Of a stretch of 64,000 nucleotides of DNA, positions 35,924 through 44,901 are shown in pieces. The notes under the pieces were generated by a model. It did not search any database and was not told the origin of the DNA. It worked only from the letters and a program-made list of their open reading frames with translations. The translations under genes were made by a program, and so were the position numbers. The first letter of the stretch is position 1. Every line of letters starts with the position of its first letter. This DNA comes from Alphaproteobacteria bacterium (GTDB taxonomy: Bacteria > Pseudomonadota > Alphaproteobacteria > Rhodobacterales > Rhodobacteraceae), in NCBI GenBank assembly GCA_030433335.1, contig JAUILL010000018.1:1-64000 (forward strand), written 5' to 3'.

Positions 35924-38692
35924 TTAGAGCGCCGAAACCTTGACCGCCGCGAATTTGAATTCGGGGATTTTGCCATAAGGGTCGAGGGCAGGGTTGGTCA
36001 GCACGTTGGCCGCCGCTTCCACATAGGCAAAGGGCACGAACACCATATCGGGCGCGACTGCGCGGTCCTCTCGGGCCAGTAGGGTGATGCTGCCACGGCG
36101 GGTTTCCAGTTTGACCTTGTCGCCGACCTTGACCCCCAGCTTGCGCAGGGTCGAGGGGTGGAGCGAGCAGTTCGCCTCTGGTTCGATCGCGTCAAGGACG
36201 GTGCTGCGGCGGGTCATCGAACCTGTGTGCCAATGCTCCAGCTGGCGGCCCGTGGTCATGATCATCGGGTAGGCCGCATCGGGTGCCTCGTCCGGCGGGA
36301 TCACGTCGGCGGGGGTGAACTTGGCGCGGTTGTTCGCACGGGGGAAGCCATCGCCGAACACAATCGCCTGACCGGGGTCTTCTGGGGACAGGCTGGGATA
36401 GGTGACGGCGTTCTCGCCCTCAAGCCGGTCCCAGGTGATGTTGTCGAGGCTGGGCATACCCTGCTTCATCTCGGCAAAAACCTGACTGGGGTGGGTGTAG
36501 GTCCAATCGAGCCCCAGCTTCTGCGCCAGTGCCACGGTAATCGCCCAATCCTCGCGCGCCTCGCCCGGTGGGGTGGCGGCCGCGCGGCCCATCTGGACCT
36601 GACGGTTGGTGTTGGTGACTGTGCCGTTCTTTTCGTAGAAGGCCGCGGCGGGCAGGACCACATCCGCATAGTTCGCCGTTTCGGTCAGGAAGATGTCCTG
36701 AACGACCAAGCACTCCAGCTTGGCCAGCGCCTCGCGGGCGTGGGTCACGTCGGGGTCGGACATGGCGGGGTTTTCCCCCAGCACATACATCCCCTTGATG
36801 TCGCCCGCATGGACCCCATCGAGGATCTCGGTGACCGTCAGACCCTTTTGGTTGCTGAAGTCATCTGTTCCCCAGATCTTGTTGAAATGGCCGCGGATTT
36901 TGTCGTTGGTCACGTCCTGATAGTCGGGCAGGAACATCGGGATCAGGCCCGCATCGGACGCGCCCTGAACGTTGTTCTGCCCGCGCAAGGGGTGCAGGCC
37001 AGCACCCGGTTTGCCCACGTTCCCGGTCATCAAGGCCAGCGAAATCAGGCAGCGCGAGTTGTCGGTGCCGTGGATGTGCTGTGACACGCCCATGCCCCAG
37101 AAGATCATCCCAGCCTCGGCACCCGCGAAATCACGGGCCACGGCGCGGATCGTCTCGGCATCAATGCCGCAAATCTCGGCCATTTTCTCGGGGGCAAAGC
37201 CAGCGAGGTGCTGCTTCTCGGCCTCCCAGTTTTCGGTGTGCGCGTCGATGTAGGTCTGGTCGTACAGCCCTTCTTCGACGATCACGCACATGATCGCGTT
37301 CAGTAGGGCCACGTCGGTGCCGGGGCGGAACTGGACCATGTGTTCGGCATGCCTCTTCATCGCGGTGCCGCGCGGGTCCATGATGATCAGCTTGCCGCCG
37401 CGCTTGGCGAACTGCTTGAAGTAGGTCGCGGCGACGGGGTGGTTCTCGGTCGGGTTGGAGCCGATGACGATCGCCACATCCGCATTCTCGATCTCATTGA
37501 ACGTCGCGGTCACGGCGCCGCTGCCCACGTTCTCCATCAGCGCGGCCACGGAACTGGCGTGGCACAGACGGGTGCAGTGGTCGACGTTGTTGTGGCCAAA
37601 GCCCTGACGGATCAGCTTCTGGAACAGATAGGCCTCTTCGTTGGTGCATTTGGCGCTGCCGAAACCGGCGACACTGCGGCCCCCGCTGGCATCGCGCAGA
37701 CCGCCAAGGCCGTTCGCGGCGGCATCCAGCGCCTCTTCCCACGTGGCCTCACGGAAGTGGGTAAAGGGGTTGGCGGGGTCCACGGCCATCTCTTTGGGTG
37801 CGTTTTCCAGACGGATCAGCGGTTTGGTCAGGCGGTGGGGGTGGTGGATGTAGTCATAGCCAAAGCGGCCCTTGACGCACAGACGCCCTTCGTTGGCGGG
37901 GCCGTTGATGCCCTCGACATACTTTACCTTGCCGTCCTTCAGCTTGAGGCTGACCTGACAGCCGACCCCGCAGAAGGGGCAGACGGACTGCACTTCGCTG
38001 TCGAAATCGGTGCTGTCGCCCTGCTGGTCCGCGTCCAGAACGGTGGCAGGCATCAGCGCGCCGGTGGGGCAGGCTTGCACGCATTCACCGCAAGCCACGC
38101 AGGAACTTGCGCCCATATCGTCATCCAGATCGAACACGGGATAGGCGTCGTGCCCACGGCCCCCCATGCCGATCACGTCGTTCACCTGCACTTCGCGGCA
38201 GGCCCGTACGCACAGGCCGCACTGGATGCAGGCATCTAGGTTCACGCGCATTGCAACGTGGCTGTCGTCCAGCAAGGGGATGCGGTCCACGTCGAGCGTC
38301 GGGAAACGGCTCTCGGTCACGCCTTGGGCGTCGGCCATGTCCCACAGGTGGCTACCTGCGTCATGAGCCGCCTCACGTTCGGGTTGGTCTGCTAGCAAGA
38401 GCTCCATAACCATGGCGCGGGATTTCACCGCACGCTCGCTGTCGGTTTTTACGGTCATCCCGTTCGAGGGGTTCCGGCAGCAGGACGCAGCCAAGGTCCG
38501 CTCTCCGTCAATCTCGACCACACAGGCGCGGCAGTTGCCATCAGGGCGATAGCCGGTCTGGGGCTTGTGGCACAGGTGGGGGATCGTCTTGCCGTGGCGC
38601 TGCGCGACCTCCCAGATGGTTTCTCCATCCACGGCGGTGACTTCCTGCCCGTCGAGGGTAAAGGTGACTTGATCGATGTGGTTGCCGTCCAT
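35924..38692 (-). CDS. fdsA: NAD-linked formate dehydrogenase, catalytic alpha subunit
   Basis: This molybdopterin (Mo or W) subunit of a cytosolic formate dehydrogenase has 922 residues. In order: an N-terminal NuoG-like [2Fe-2S] domain (Cys41, 54, 57, 71/72); a His/Cys [4Fe-4S] region; two [4Fe-4S] motifs CIQCGLCVRAC and CVACGECVQAC; the proximal cluster CPFCGVGC; then the bis-MGD domains. The metal ligand is Cys377 in TRLCHASS, so a Cys and not a Sec enzyme. It oxidises formate to CO2 and passes electrons to the FMN subunit encoded 2 bp upstream. ATG 38692 is placed right after the stop of fdsGB; an in-frame GTG 6 bp earlier is a minor alternative. Confidence 0.95.
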   Translation of the reverse strand: MDGNHIDQVTFTLDGQEVTAVDGETIWEVAQRHGKTIPHLCHKPQTGYRPDGNCRACVVEIDGERTLAASCCRNPSNGMTVKTDSERAVKSRAMVMELLLADQPEREAAHDAGSHLWDMADAQGVTESRFPTLDVDRIPLLDDSHVAMRVNLDACIQCGLCVRACREVQVNDVIGMGGRGHDAYPVFDLDDDMGASSCVACGECVQACPTGALMPATVLDADQQGDSTDFDSEVQSVCPFCGVGCQVSLKLKDGKVKYVEGINGPANEGRLCVKGRFGYDYIHHPHRLTKPLIRLENAPKEMAVDPANPFTHFREATWEEALDAAANGLGGLRDASGGRSVAGFGSAKCTNEEAYLFQKLIRQGFGHNNVDHCTRLCHASSVAALMENVGSGAVTATFNEIENADVAIVIGSNPTENHPVAATYFKQFAKRGGKLIIMDPRGTAMKRHAEHMVQFRPGTDVALLNAIMCVIVEEGLYDQTYIDAHTENWEAEKQHLAGFAPEKMAEICGIDAETIRAVARDFAGAEAGMIFWGMGVSQHIHGTDNSRCLISLALMTGNVGKPGAGLHPLRGQNNVQGASDAGLIPMFLPDYQDVTNDKIRGHFNKIWGTDDFSNQKGLTVTEILDGVHAGDIKGMYVLGENPAMSDPDVTHAREALAKLECLVVQDIFLTETANYADVVLPAAAFYEKNGTVTNTNRQVQMGRAAATPPGEAREDWAITVALAQKLGLDWTYTHPSQVFAEMKQGMPSLDNITWDRLEGENAVTYPSLSPEDPGQAIVFGDGFPRANNRAKFTPADVIPPDEAPDAAYPMIMTTGRQLEHWHTGSMTRRSTVLDAIEPEANCSLHPSTLRKLGVKVGDKVKLETRRGSITLLAREDRAVAPDMVFVPFAYVEAAANVLTNPALDPYGKIPEFKFAAVKVSAL

Positions 38693-38694
38693 GA

Positions 38695-40386
38695 TCACAC
38701 CTCCTCGCTGAAATGTTGGATGACGAGCTTGATGGGGTTGGGGGCTGCCTGCCCAAGGCCGCAGATCGACGCGTCGGTCATGACTTGGCACAGGTCGGTC
38801 AGCAACTCGCGGTCCCATGTTTCGGCCTGCATCAGCTTGACCGCCTTTTCGCAGCCCACGCGGCAGGGGGTACACTGCCCGCAGCTTTCGGATTCAAAGA
38901 ACCGCAGCATGTTCAGAGCGGCATCGCGGGCGCTATCCTGATCCGAAAGCACGACCACCGCGGCGGACCCGATAAACGTCCCATGGGGTTGCAGCGTGTC
39001 AAAGTCCAGCGGCACGTGGTCCATATGCGCTGGCAGCAGACCAGACGAGGGGCCACCTGGCTGATAGGCCTTGAACACATGCCCTTCGGCCATGCCACCA
39101 GCGGCGGCGATGACATCCAGAATAGTCGAACCGGCGGGCAGCAGATAGACGCCCGGATTGGCCACCCGGCCCGAGACCGAGTAGTTCCGCAGGCCCGTGC
39201 GTTCATTGTGCACGGTGGCGTTCATGACCTCGGGGCCTTCACGGCAGATCATGGCGACCCAGTGCAGGGTCTCGACGTTATGCACCAGCGTGGGGCGGTC
39301 AAAGATGCCGACCTGCGCCACATAAGGGGGACGCAGACGGGGAATGCCGCGCTTGCCCTCGATACTCTCGATCATCGCGCTTTCTTCGCCGCAGATATAG
39401 GCGCCTGCACCGCGGCGCAGGTCGATGTAGCCGGCCTCGACGATACCAGCCTCTTCCAAAGCGGCGATCTCTTTGCGCAGTAGCTTGAGGATCGCGGGGT
39501 ATTCATCGCGCATGTAGATAAAGCATTTGTCCGCCTCGACCGCCCACGCGGCGATCAGCATCCCCTCGAGGAAGATGTGCGGCTCACGCTCCAGATGGAC
39601 GCGGTCCTTGAAGGTGCCGGGTTCGCCCTCGTCCCCGTTCACGGCCAGATAACGCGGGCCCTCTTCGGAACGGACAAAGCCCCACTTCTTGCCGGACGGG
39701 AAGCCAGCGCCACCAAGGCCGCGCAGACCGGCCTCGAGCAGCATGTCCTGCACCTGTTCCCAATTGCCGCTTTCGCGCAGCTCGGTCAGTTTGTCGTAGC
39801 CGCCGCGGCCGCGATAGGACAGCAGGTCCTCGTATTCGGGCATGACGGGGTGGAAATCGCCGCTCGCGATCACGGCGTCGATCTTGTCGGGGGTGGCTTG
39901 GTGGATGTGGCGGTGGCCCAGTTCGACCACAGGCGCGGTGTCGCAACGGCCCATGCAGGGCGCCCGCAGCACGCGGACCTTGCTGGGGTCCATGCCCGAC
40001 TCCAGCGCCTCGTACAGCGCCTCGCTCCCTGCCAGTTCACAGGACAGGGAATCGCAAACGCGGATGGTCAGATCGGGGGGCGGAGCCTCGCCCTCTTTGA
40101 CCAGATCGAAATGGGCGTAGAAGCTGGCGACCTCCCAGACCTCGGCCATGGACAGGCGCATTTCCTCGGCCAATGCGCGCAGATGGGGCGCAGACAGGTT
40201 GCGGAAATGGTCCTGAAGCAGGTGCAGATGCTCGATCAACAGGTCGCGGCGGCGGGGGCGGTCTCCCAGCAAATCGCGGACCTCGGCCCATGCTAGTTCA
40301 TCCAGCGGACGCCCCTTGGTGTGGGCGCGTCCCTTGTTGCCGCTGCGGCCTGACGTCCACGGGACGTCCTTGTGATCCAGAGCCAT
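38695..40386 (-). CDS. fdsB: NAD-linked formate dehydrogenase, fused gamma-beta (NuoE-NuoF-like) subunit
   Basis: This diaphorase subunit of 563 residues fuses two proteins that are often separate, FdsG and FdsB. Residues about 30-160 are a NuoE-like thioredoxin-fold [2Fe-2S] domain (CDSLSC and CMGRC). Residues about 190-560 are NuoF-like, with the FMN/NAD region GLGGAGFPSGKKWGF and the N3 cluster SCGQCTPCRVGC. It reduces NAD+ with electrons from FdsA. The first 30 residues are basic, Gly/Arg-rich and not part of either domain. It is the first gene of the fds operon and is divergent from the TusA-like gene. Confidence 0.94.
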   Translation of the reverse strand: MALDHKDVPWTSGRSGNKGRAHTKGRPLDELAWAEVRDLLGDRPRRRDLLIEHLHLLQDHFRNLSAPHLRALAEEMRLSMAEVWEVASFYAHFDLVKEGEAPPPDLTIRVCDSLSCELAGSEALYEALESGMDPSKVRVLRAPCMGRCDTAPVVELGHRHIHQATPDKIDAVIASGDFHPVMPEYEDLLSYRGRGGYDKLTELRESGNWEQVQDMLLEAGLRGLGGAGFPSGKKWGFVRSEEGPRYLAVNGDEGEPGTFKDRVHLEREPHIFLEGMLIAAWAVEADKCFIYMRDEYPAILKLLRKEIAALEEAGIVEAGYIDLRRGAGAYICGEESAMIESIEGKRGIPRLRPPYVAQVGIFDRPTLVHNVETLHWVAMICREGPEVMNATVHNERTGLRNYSVSGRVANPGVYLLPAGSTILDVIAAAGGMAEGHVFKAYQPGGPSSGLLPAHMDHVPLDFDTLQPHGTFIGSAAVVVLSDQDSARDAALNMLRFFESESCGQCTPCRVGCEKAVKLMQAETWDRELLTDLCQVMTDASICGLGQAAPNPIKLVIQHFSEEV

Positions 40387-40450
40387 CTATTTGCCTTCCC
40401 GAAGCCGGTGGGTTTCCAGCGCAAGTGCCCACGAATAGGGGCACGAAATC

Positions 40451-40471
40451 AACTTCCAAATAATGGAAGTT
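40451..40471. promoter_or_regulatory. Perfect inverted repeat in the fdsGB-tusA divergent region
   Basis: AACTTCCA and TGGAAGTT form a perfect 8-bp dyad with a 5-bp AATAA spacer, 65 bp before fdsGB and 75 bp before the TusA-like gene. AT-rich arms and the absence of a T-run suggest an operator. It differs from the palindrome at the tup and fdhA loci. Confidence 0.55.
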
Positions 40472-40488
40472 CTTGTCCGCACACTATC

Positions 40489-40504
40489 ATATCGGCGGCG
40501 ATAT
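40489..40504. promoter_or_regulatory. Second inverted repeat in the fdsGB-tusA divergent region
   Basis: ATATCG-GCGG-CGATAT is a perfect 6-4-6 dyad, 18 bp from the first repeat. The CGATAT arms loosely recall molybdate-regulator (ModE) boxes, but the spacing does not fit the known consensus, so no regulator is assigned. Confidence 0.35.
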
Positions 40505-40545
40505 AAAGATGGACACCGACATAAGTGGGCCCTAAATCGACACAT

Positions 40546-40773
40546 ATGGAATGGAACGAAGAAATCGACGCCATCGGGCTGCTCTGCCCGCTGCCCGTAC
40601 TCAAGGCACGTAAGCGCCTGAAGTCAATGACTTCGGGGCAGGTCTTGCGTTTGATCGCGACCGATCCGGCGGCGGTGATTGACGTGCCGCATTTCTGCTT
40701 TGAAAGCGGGAATGAACTGGTTAGCCAGTCGGACGAGGGCGAGACCCAAATCTACCTGATCCGCAAGGCCTAA
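40546..40773 (+). CDS. TusA-family sulfur carrier protein
   Basis: This protein of 75 residues has the family motif CPLP with the acceptor Cys14, followed by KARKRLKSM and an FC...SGNELVS stretch. TusA-like proteins relay persulfide sulfur to tRNA modification, to molybdenum cofactor enzymes or to FdhD. Here it sits between the formate dehydrogenase genes and the cofactor operon containing fdhD, which favours a role in cofactor sulfuration. The start is uncertain: ATG 40546 is used, and in-frame GTG 40525 adds seven residues; neither has a strong ribosome site. It ends with a 4-bp overlap with convergent moeA. Confidence 0.88.
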   Translation: MEWNEEIDAIGLLCPLPVLKARKRLKSMTSGQVLRLIATDPAAVIDVPHFCFESGNELVSQSDEGETQIYLIRKA

Positions 40774-42851
40774 CGCAGGCCGAGCATCGTGTAGGGGATG
40801 TATTTGACTGGCGTGCCGTGGGTGATCTCTGCGGCCTCATCGGGCAGTTCCACCAACCCGTCGGCCCACGATAGCCCGCTGATCCGGCCTGACCCTTCGG
40901 ATTTGAAGACCTCTGCGTGACCTTGGTCGTTCAGCCGCGCTCGCAGGTATTCACGGCGACCCGCCTTTTTGCGTTTCTCGAAGGCCGCAGGGACGGTGAA
41001 GCCGACAGGCTCCGCCCACCCGCTGCCCGCCATCAAGGACAAAGCAGGGCGCGCAAACACCAGCGCGCAGACCAGCGCCGCTACAGGGTTGCCGGGCAGG
41101 CCGAACACTGGCGTGCCGTCCCACATCGCCAGCGCCAGCGGGCGCCCCGGTTTCAAGGCAATGCGCCAGCTGGACAGGGTGCCTTTGGTCCGCAGCAGAT
41201 GGGACACATGATCCTCGTCCCCCGCCGAGGCCCCGCCCGAGGTCAGGATGACGTCAACATTGGCCTTGTTCAGGGTGCGTTCGATCAGCTTGGGATCGTC
41301 CTTGCAGTGACCCAGATCGACGGGTGCATATCCCCAACCATTCAGCAGGCTCAGCAGCATCGGGCGGTTCGCGTCGAAAATCTGATGGGGCAGGGCATCC
41401 ATATCGGGGCGGGCGATAATCTCGTCCCCCGTGGACAACACGCCCACGCGCAGGGGCTGATAGACCTGCACCTCGGCGATCCCGAGGGCCGAGAGCAGCG
41501 CGATATCCGGCGCGCGCAGGATGTGGCCCGAACGGATGGCGGTTTGGCCCGCCTCGACATCCTCGCCCGCTTTGCGGGTATTGGCGCGGGGCTTGACCGG
41601 TCCGTCAAAGATCACCGAGGCCCCGTCGAGCGCGCAGTCCTCCTCCAGCACCACGGTGTCGACCCCGTCGGGCAGGATCGCGCCGGTCAGAATCCGGACG
41701 GCCGCGCCATGGGGGACGGTGCCTGCGAAGGGCTGACCCGCAGCGGCGCGGCCCTGAACCAGAGGCAGTTTCTGCGGGCCCTCGCCGGTGGCCGCATGGG
41801 CAAAGCCATAGCCATCCACAGCCGAATTCGGTCGCGGCGGGTTGGACCGCCTTGCCACCGCATCGGCGGCCAGAATGCGGCCTTGGGCGTGGTGGCTTTG
41901 GATGGTCTGGGTGGGTTTGATCGGGTGCAGGGCGTCTTTGAGTTTGCTCAACGCCGCGTCCACGGGTACCCAGTTTACCCCTTGAGGCATGGCGAAACAG
42001 TCGTTCCGCAGGCGCGGGGGCAGGGTCTGCGTTGGCACAGCAGCCCGCAGGGCAAGTTCGTGGTTCAGGCCAAGGATATAGCCCTCTTGGCTCGGCTCCA
42101 CGTCGAACAGAGGGGGCAGCGTTCCGCCCGCATTCATCGCCCACAACGCTTGCGCCAGCAGTTCGACCTGCGCCTGATCGGGCACCATGTCGGGGTGGCG
42201 GGCCAGATGGGCACGAACCTCGGCACTCAGGATCGAGGGGTAGACCTCTGCCACCGTCACGCGGCTGATCGGCTCAAAGGGCCAGACGGTCGCGCCACCT
42301 TCCCGCAGACGGTGGATCATCGGCATCCCGGTCAGAGATTGCGCCCCGACCGAGCCTGCGCCCGCCAATTGCCAGCAGGATTTGGGGTTCAGACCGTTCG
42401 CACGGGCGACCTCTTCGCAGGTGCGCCATTCGGGCAGGGCGCTGGCCGGTTTGGTGCGGGGCAGGTGGGGGATGTCGGCCTTGGTGCCGTTGCCCCAGAA
42501 AGGGCCGTCGCCCTCTAGCCGTTGGTTCAGTCCTACCGCAATCTCGCGGTAGTTCGAGGCGTTCTTATCGCTATCGCTGTGGTGTGCCCCGAGGTGCTGC
42601 CACAGGCCGAACGCGTCCATTCCGAGCCGGTTCAGGGCCTCAGCGGGCAGGGATAGCGAGAAATCCACACCGATCAGCAGGCGGTCCCCTTCGGCCATCA
42701 GCGCCATCAAACGCTGCTCGGCCTCCCTCCGGGTGGTAATATTCTCGGACCGCACGCCAGAGGCATCTGCGACCGCCAGCCAGATACTGTCTTTGCCCGT
42801 TTTGGGCGTGCCGGCGGCGGACCAATCCAGAATGGCGATGCGATCGAACAT
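40770..42851 (-). CDS. moeA: MoeA-like molybdopterin molybdotransferase with N-terminal RNase-H-like domain
   Basis: This protein of 693 residues is far longer than standard MoeA (about 400). Residues about 290-693 are complete MoeA: VDGYGFAHA, LTGAILPDGVDTVV, VGVLSTGDEI, TSGGASAGDEDHV and FGLPGNPVAALV are all present. It inserts Mo or W into adenylylated molybdopterin. Residues 1-285 are an extra domain with LDWSAAG (Asp9), IGVDFSLSLP (Asp63) and VAEVYPS (about 205), an RNase-H/DUF429-like acidic pattern. Its role is unknown. The gene is the last of fdhD-mobA-mobB-moeA, 3 bp after mobB. Confidence 0.9.
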   Translation of the reverse strand: MFDRIAILDWSAAGTPKTGKDSIWLAVADASGVRSENITTRREAEQRLMALMAEGDRLLIGVDFSLSLPAEALNRLGMDAFGLWQHLGAHHSDSDKNASNYREIAVGLNQRLEGDGPFWGNGTKADIPHLPRTKPASALPEWRTCEEVARANGLNPKSCWQLAGAGSVGAQSLTGMPMIHRLREGGATVWPFEPISRVTVAEVYPSILSAEVRAHLARHPDMVPDQAQVELLAQALWAMNAGGTLPPLFDVEPSQEGYILGLNHELALRAAVPTQTLPPRLRNDCFAMPQGVNWVPVDAALSKLKDALHPIKPTQTIQSHHAQGRILAADAVARRSNPPRPNSAVDGYGFAHAATGEGPQKLPLVQGRAAAGQPFAGTVPHGAAVRILTGAILPDGVDTVVLEEDCALDGASVIFDGPVKPRANTRKAGEDVEAGQTAIRSGHILRAPDIALLSALGIAEVQVYQPLRVGVLSTGDEIIARPDMDALPHQIFDANRPMLLSLLNGWGYAPVDLGHCKDDPKLIERTLNKANVDVILTSGGASAGDEDHVSHLLRTKGTLSSWRIALKPGRPLALAMWDGTPVFGLPGNPVAALVCALVFARPALSLMAGSGWAEPVGFTVPAAFEKRKKAGRREYLRARLNDQGHAEVFKSEGSGRISGLSWADGLVELPDEAAEITHGTPVKYIPYTMLGLR

Positions 42852-42854
42852 GGG

Positions 42855-43346
42855 TTACAGCCCCGTTTCAGCGGCGATGAAATCGGCGATCGCGGCGGTG
42901 TCGTTCAGGTCGAACTGGGGTTTGTCGATGTCCAGCGGCGTGTCGGTCGCAATCGCTCGGATCGTGGTGCTGTCAGGCGCAAGGGGCGCGCGGCCCGTTT
43001 CGGCGCGGACGCATTCGACCTTGGGATGGGCGTCGAGCTTGAAGCCCTCGATCAGGATCAGGTCCACTGGGGACATGCGGGCCAAGAGTTCGTGCAGCGG
43101 CGGCTCGCCCTCGTCGCGCAGCTCGTGCATCAGGGCCCAGCGGTTGGGCGAGGCAAGCATGACCTCGGTCGCGCCGGCCTCCCGGTGGCGGAAACTGTCG
43201 CGGCCCGGCTGGTCCACATCGGTGGTGTGGTGGGCGTGCTTGATGGTCGAGACACGGTAGCCACGGGCGGTGAACTCGGCCACGAGACGCTCCATCAATC
43301 CGGTTTTCCCAGAGTTTTTCCAGCCGGTTACGCCGTAAACTTTCAC
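42855..43346 (-). CDS. mobB: MobB, molybdopterin-guanine dinucleotide biosynthesis GTPase
   Basis: This P-loop protein of 163 residues starts MKVYGVTGWKNSGKTGLMERL, with Walker A GWKNSGKT near 8-15, and continues with STIKHAHH and the DLILIEGFK motif. MobB binds GTP and assists MobA in making the guanine dinucleotide form of the cofactor, which both formate dehydrogenases use. It overlaps mobA by 4 bp. Confidence 0.94.
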   Translation of the reverse strand: MKVYGVTGWKNSGKTGLMERLVAEFTARGYRVSTIKHAHHTTDVDQPGRDSFRHREAGATEVMLASPNRWALMHELRDEGEPPLHELLARMSPVDLILIEGFKLDAHPKVECVRAETGRAPLAPDSTTIRAIATDTPLDIDKPQFDLNDTAAIADFIAAETGL

Positions 43347-43951
43347 AATGCCTCCAAGAGGCGCTCGGCCTCGGTGATGTCGTCGGGGGTGTTGACGTTG
43401 AAGAACGGGTCAACGGGATCGGTGTCGAAAACAGCAAGGCCCGCGTTGTGCTGATCGGTCCACATGACAATCTTGCGCAGACCGTTTTCTAGGGCATCGC
43501 GCAGGTCGTCCCGCAGGGCCACAGGCCAGAGGCCAAAGGTCGGCTGGCGCCAGATTTTGTCCCCTTCGCGGGTGGCGGCAAGGGCGAGGCCACTGGGGCC
43601 AACGGCCTGCTGTAGACGCTCGACCGAATCGGCGGGGAAGAAGGGCGTGTCGGCGGCGGCGGTTACGATCGCGTCGTGCCCTTGCGCGGCGGCCCAATCG
43701 AGGCCCGCCAGAACCCCCGCCAAAGGGCCGGGGTGGTCGGGCAGGGTGTCGGGCAGAACCGGCAGGCCATAATCCGCGAACCGCGCAGGATCGCCGTTGG
43801 CATTCAGGGCGATGGGGCCGGACTGGGGGCGCATTCGGTCTAATACGTGGTCCAACAGGGGCTTGCCGCCGATGGTGCGCAGGCCCTTGTCGCCGCCGCC
43901 CATGCGGGTCGCCTTGCCACCAGCAAGGATCACTGCGGGGGGCTTAGTCAT
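43343..43951 (-). CDS. mobA: MobA, molybdenum cofactor guanylyltransferase
   Basis: This nucleotidyltransferase of 202 residues has the signature AGGKATRMGGGDKGL near residues 10-24, the GPLAGVLAGLDWA segment and NVNTPDDITEAERLL at the C-terminus. It transfers GMP to the molybdopterin. It overlaps fdhD by 8 bp and mobB by 4 bp. Confidence 0.95.
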   Translation of the reverse strand: MTKPPAVILAGGKATRMGGGDKGLRTIGGKPLLDHVLDRMRPQSGPIALNANGDPARFADYGLPVLPDTLPDHPGPLAGVLAGLDWAAAQGHDAIVTAAADTPFFPADSVERLQQAVGPSGLALAATREGDKIWRQPTFGLWPVALRDDLRDALENGLRKIVMWTDQHNAGLAVFDTDPVDPFFNVNTPDDITEAERLLEAL

Positions 43952-44864
43952 GGTCTGCCCCTTTGCGGCGGTGCTTGCGGTCTTCGTCGCCCACGGCGGA
44001 CAGGTCAGCGTCGCGGATCAGGCGCTCTTCGCCCGACAGGCAGACAAAGCGCTGGCCGCGCATCCGGCCGATCACGGTCAGGCCGACTTGGCGCGCAATC
44101 TCGACGCCCCACGCGGTGAAACCGGACCGAGAGGCCAGCACCGGAATGCCCATCATCGCGGTCTTGATCACCATTTCAGAGGTCAGGCGGCCCGTGGTGT
44201 AGAGGATCTTGTCATCGGGCGAGACGCCGTGCTGGAACATGTAGCCCGAGATTTTGTCGACGGCATTATGTCGCCCCACATCCTCCATATAAACCAAGGG
44301 CTTGTCTCCGCAGCACAGGACCGTGCCGTGGATCGCGCCAGCCTCTAGGTACAGCGACGGGGTGATGTTGATTTCTTTGGCCAATGAATAGAGCCACGAG
44401 GTGCGCACCTGCGTTTCAGGCAGGGTCAGCCCCTCCAGCCCCTCCATCATGTCGCCGAACACGGTGCCCACGGCGCAGCCCGAGGTGCGGGTCTTTTTCT
44501 TGACCTTTTCTTCGTAGCTGGTCTGGCGGGTGGTGCGGACCACGACCGTTTCGATGTCTTCCTCGTAGTCGATGCCAGTGACCTCGTCGTCGTCCCGCAG
44601 CATCCCCTGATTGCGCAGGAACCCTAGAGCCAGATATTCGGGGTAGTCCCCGATGGTCATGGCGGTCACGATTTCCTGACTGTTCAGGTAGATGGTCAGG
44701 GGGCGTTCCTCGACCACCGAGACCTCGACCTCGGCGCCGGTATGATCGTGGCCCGTCACACGGCGGGTCAGGCGCGGGTCTGTCGGGTTCGGCAGGATGG
44801 GATCGTGGTCCATAAGACGGTGTTCCGCAGCAAGTGGTTGCTTTTTCTGATTTCGGGGCATCAT
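43944..44864 (-). CDS. fdhD: FdhD, formate dehydrogenase accessory sulfurtransferase
   Basis: This protein of 306 residues passes sulfur from a cysteine desulfurase to the cofactor of formate dehydrogenase. Family segments are SVVEERPLTIYLN, EYLALGFLRNQG, HGTVLCCGDKPLVYMEDVGRHNAVDK (in part) and YTTGRLTSEMVIKTAMMGIPVLASRS. The transfer-loop region reads TSGCAVG with a single Cys, where E. coli FdhD has a CxxC pair; this may be a genuine variant. The start is ATG 44864; an internal ATG at 44813 is possible and would drop 17 residues. It is the first gene of the cofactor operon and is divergent from the DUF2478 gene, 37 bp away. Confidence 0.94.
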   Translation of the reverse strand: MMPRNQKKQPLAAEHRLMDHDPILPNPTDPRLTRRVTGHDHTGAEVEVSVVEERPLTIYLNSQEIVTAMTIGDYPEYLALGFLRNQGMLRDDDEVTGIDYEEDIETVVVRTTRQTSYEEKVKKKTRTSGCAVGTVFGDMMEGLEGLTLPETQVRTSWLYSLAKEINITPSLYLEAGAIHGTVLCCGDKPLVYMEDVGRHNAVDKISGYMFQHGVSPDDKILYTTGRLTSEMVIKTAMMGIPVLASRSGFTAWGVEIARQVGLTVIGRMRGQRFVCLSGEERLIRDADLSAVGDEDRKHRRKGADHD

Positions 44865-44901
44865 TTATGGCCGGTCGGGGTTTTGCAAGGGGGAGGCCTG
44901 C

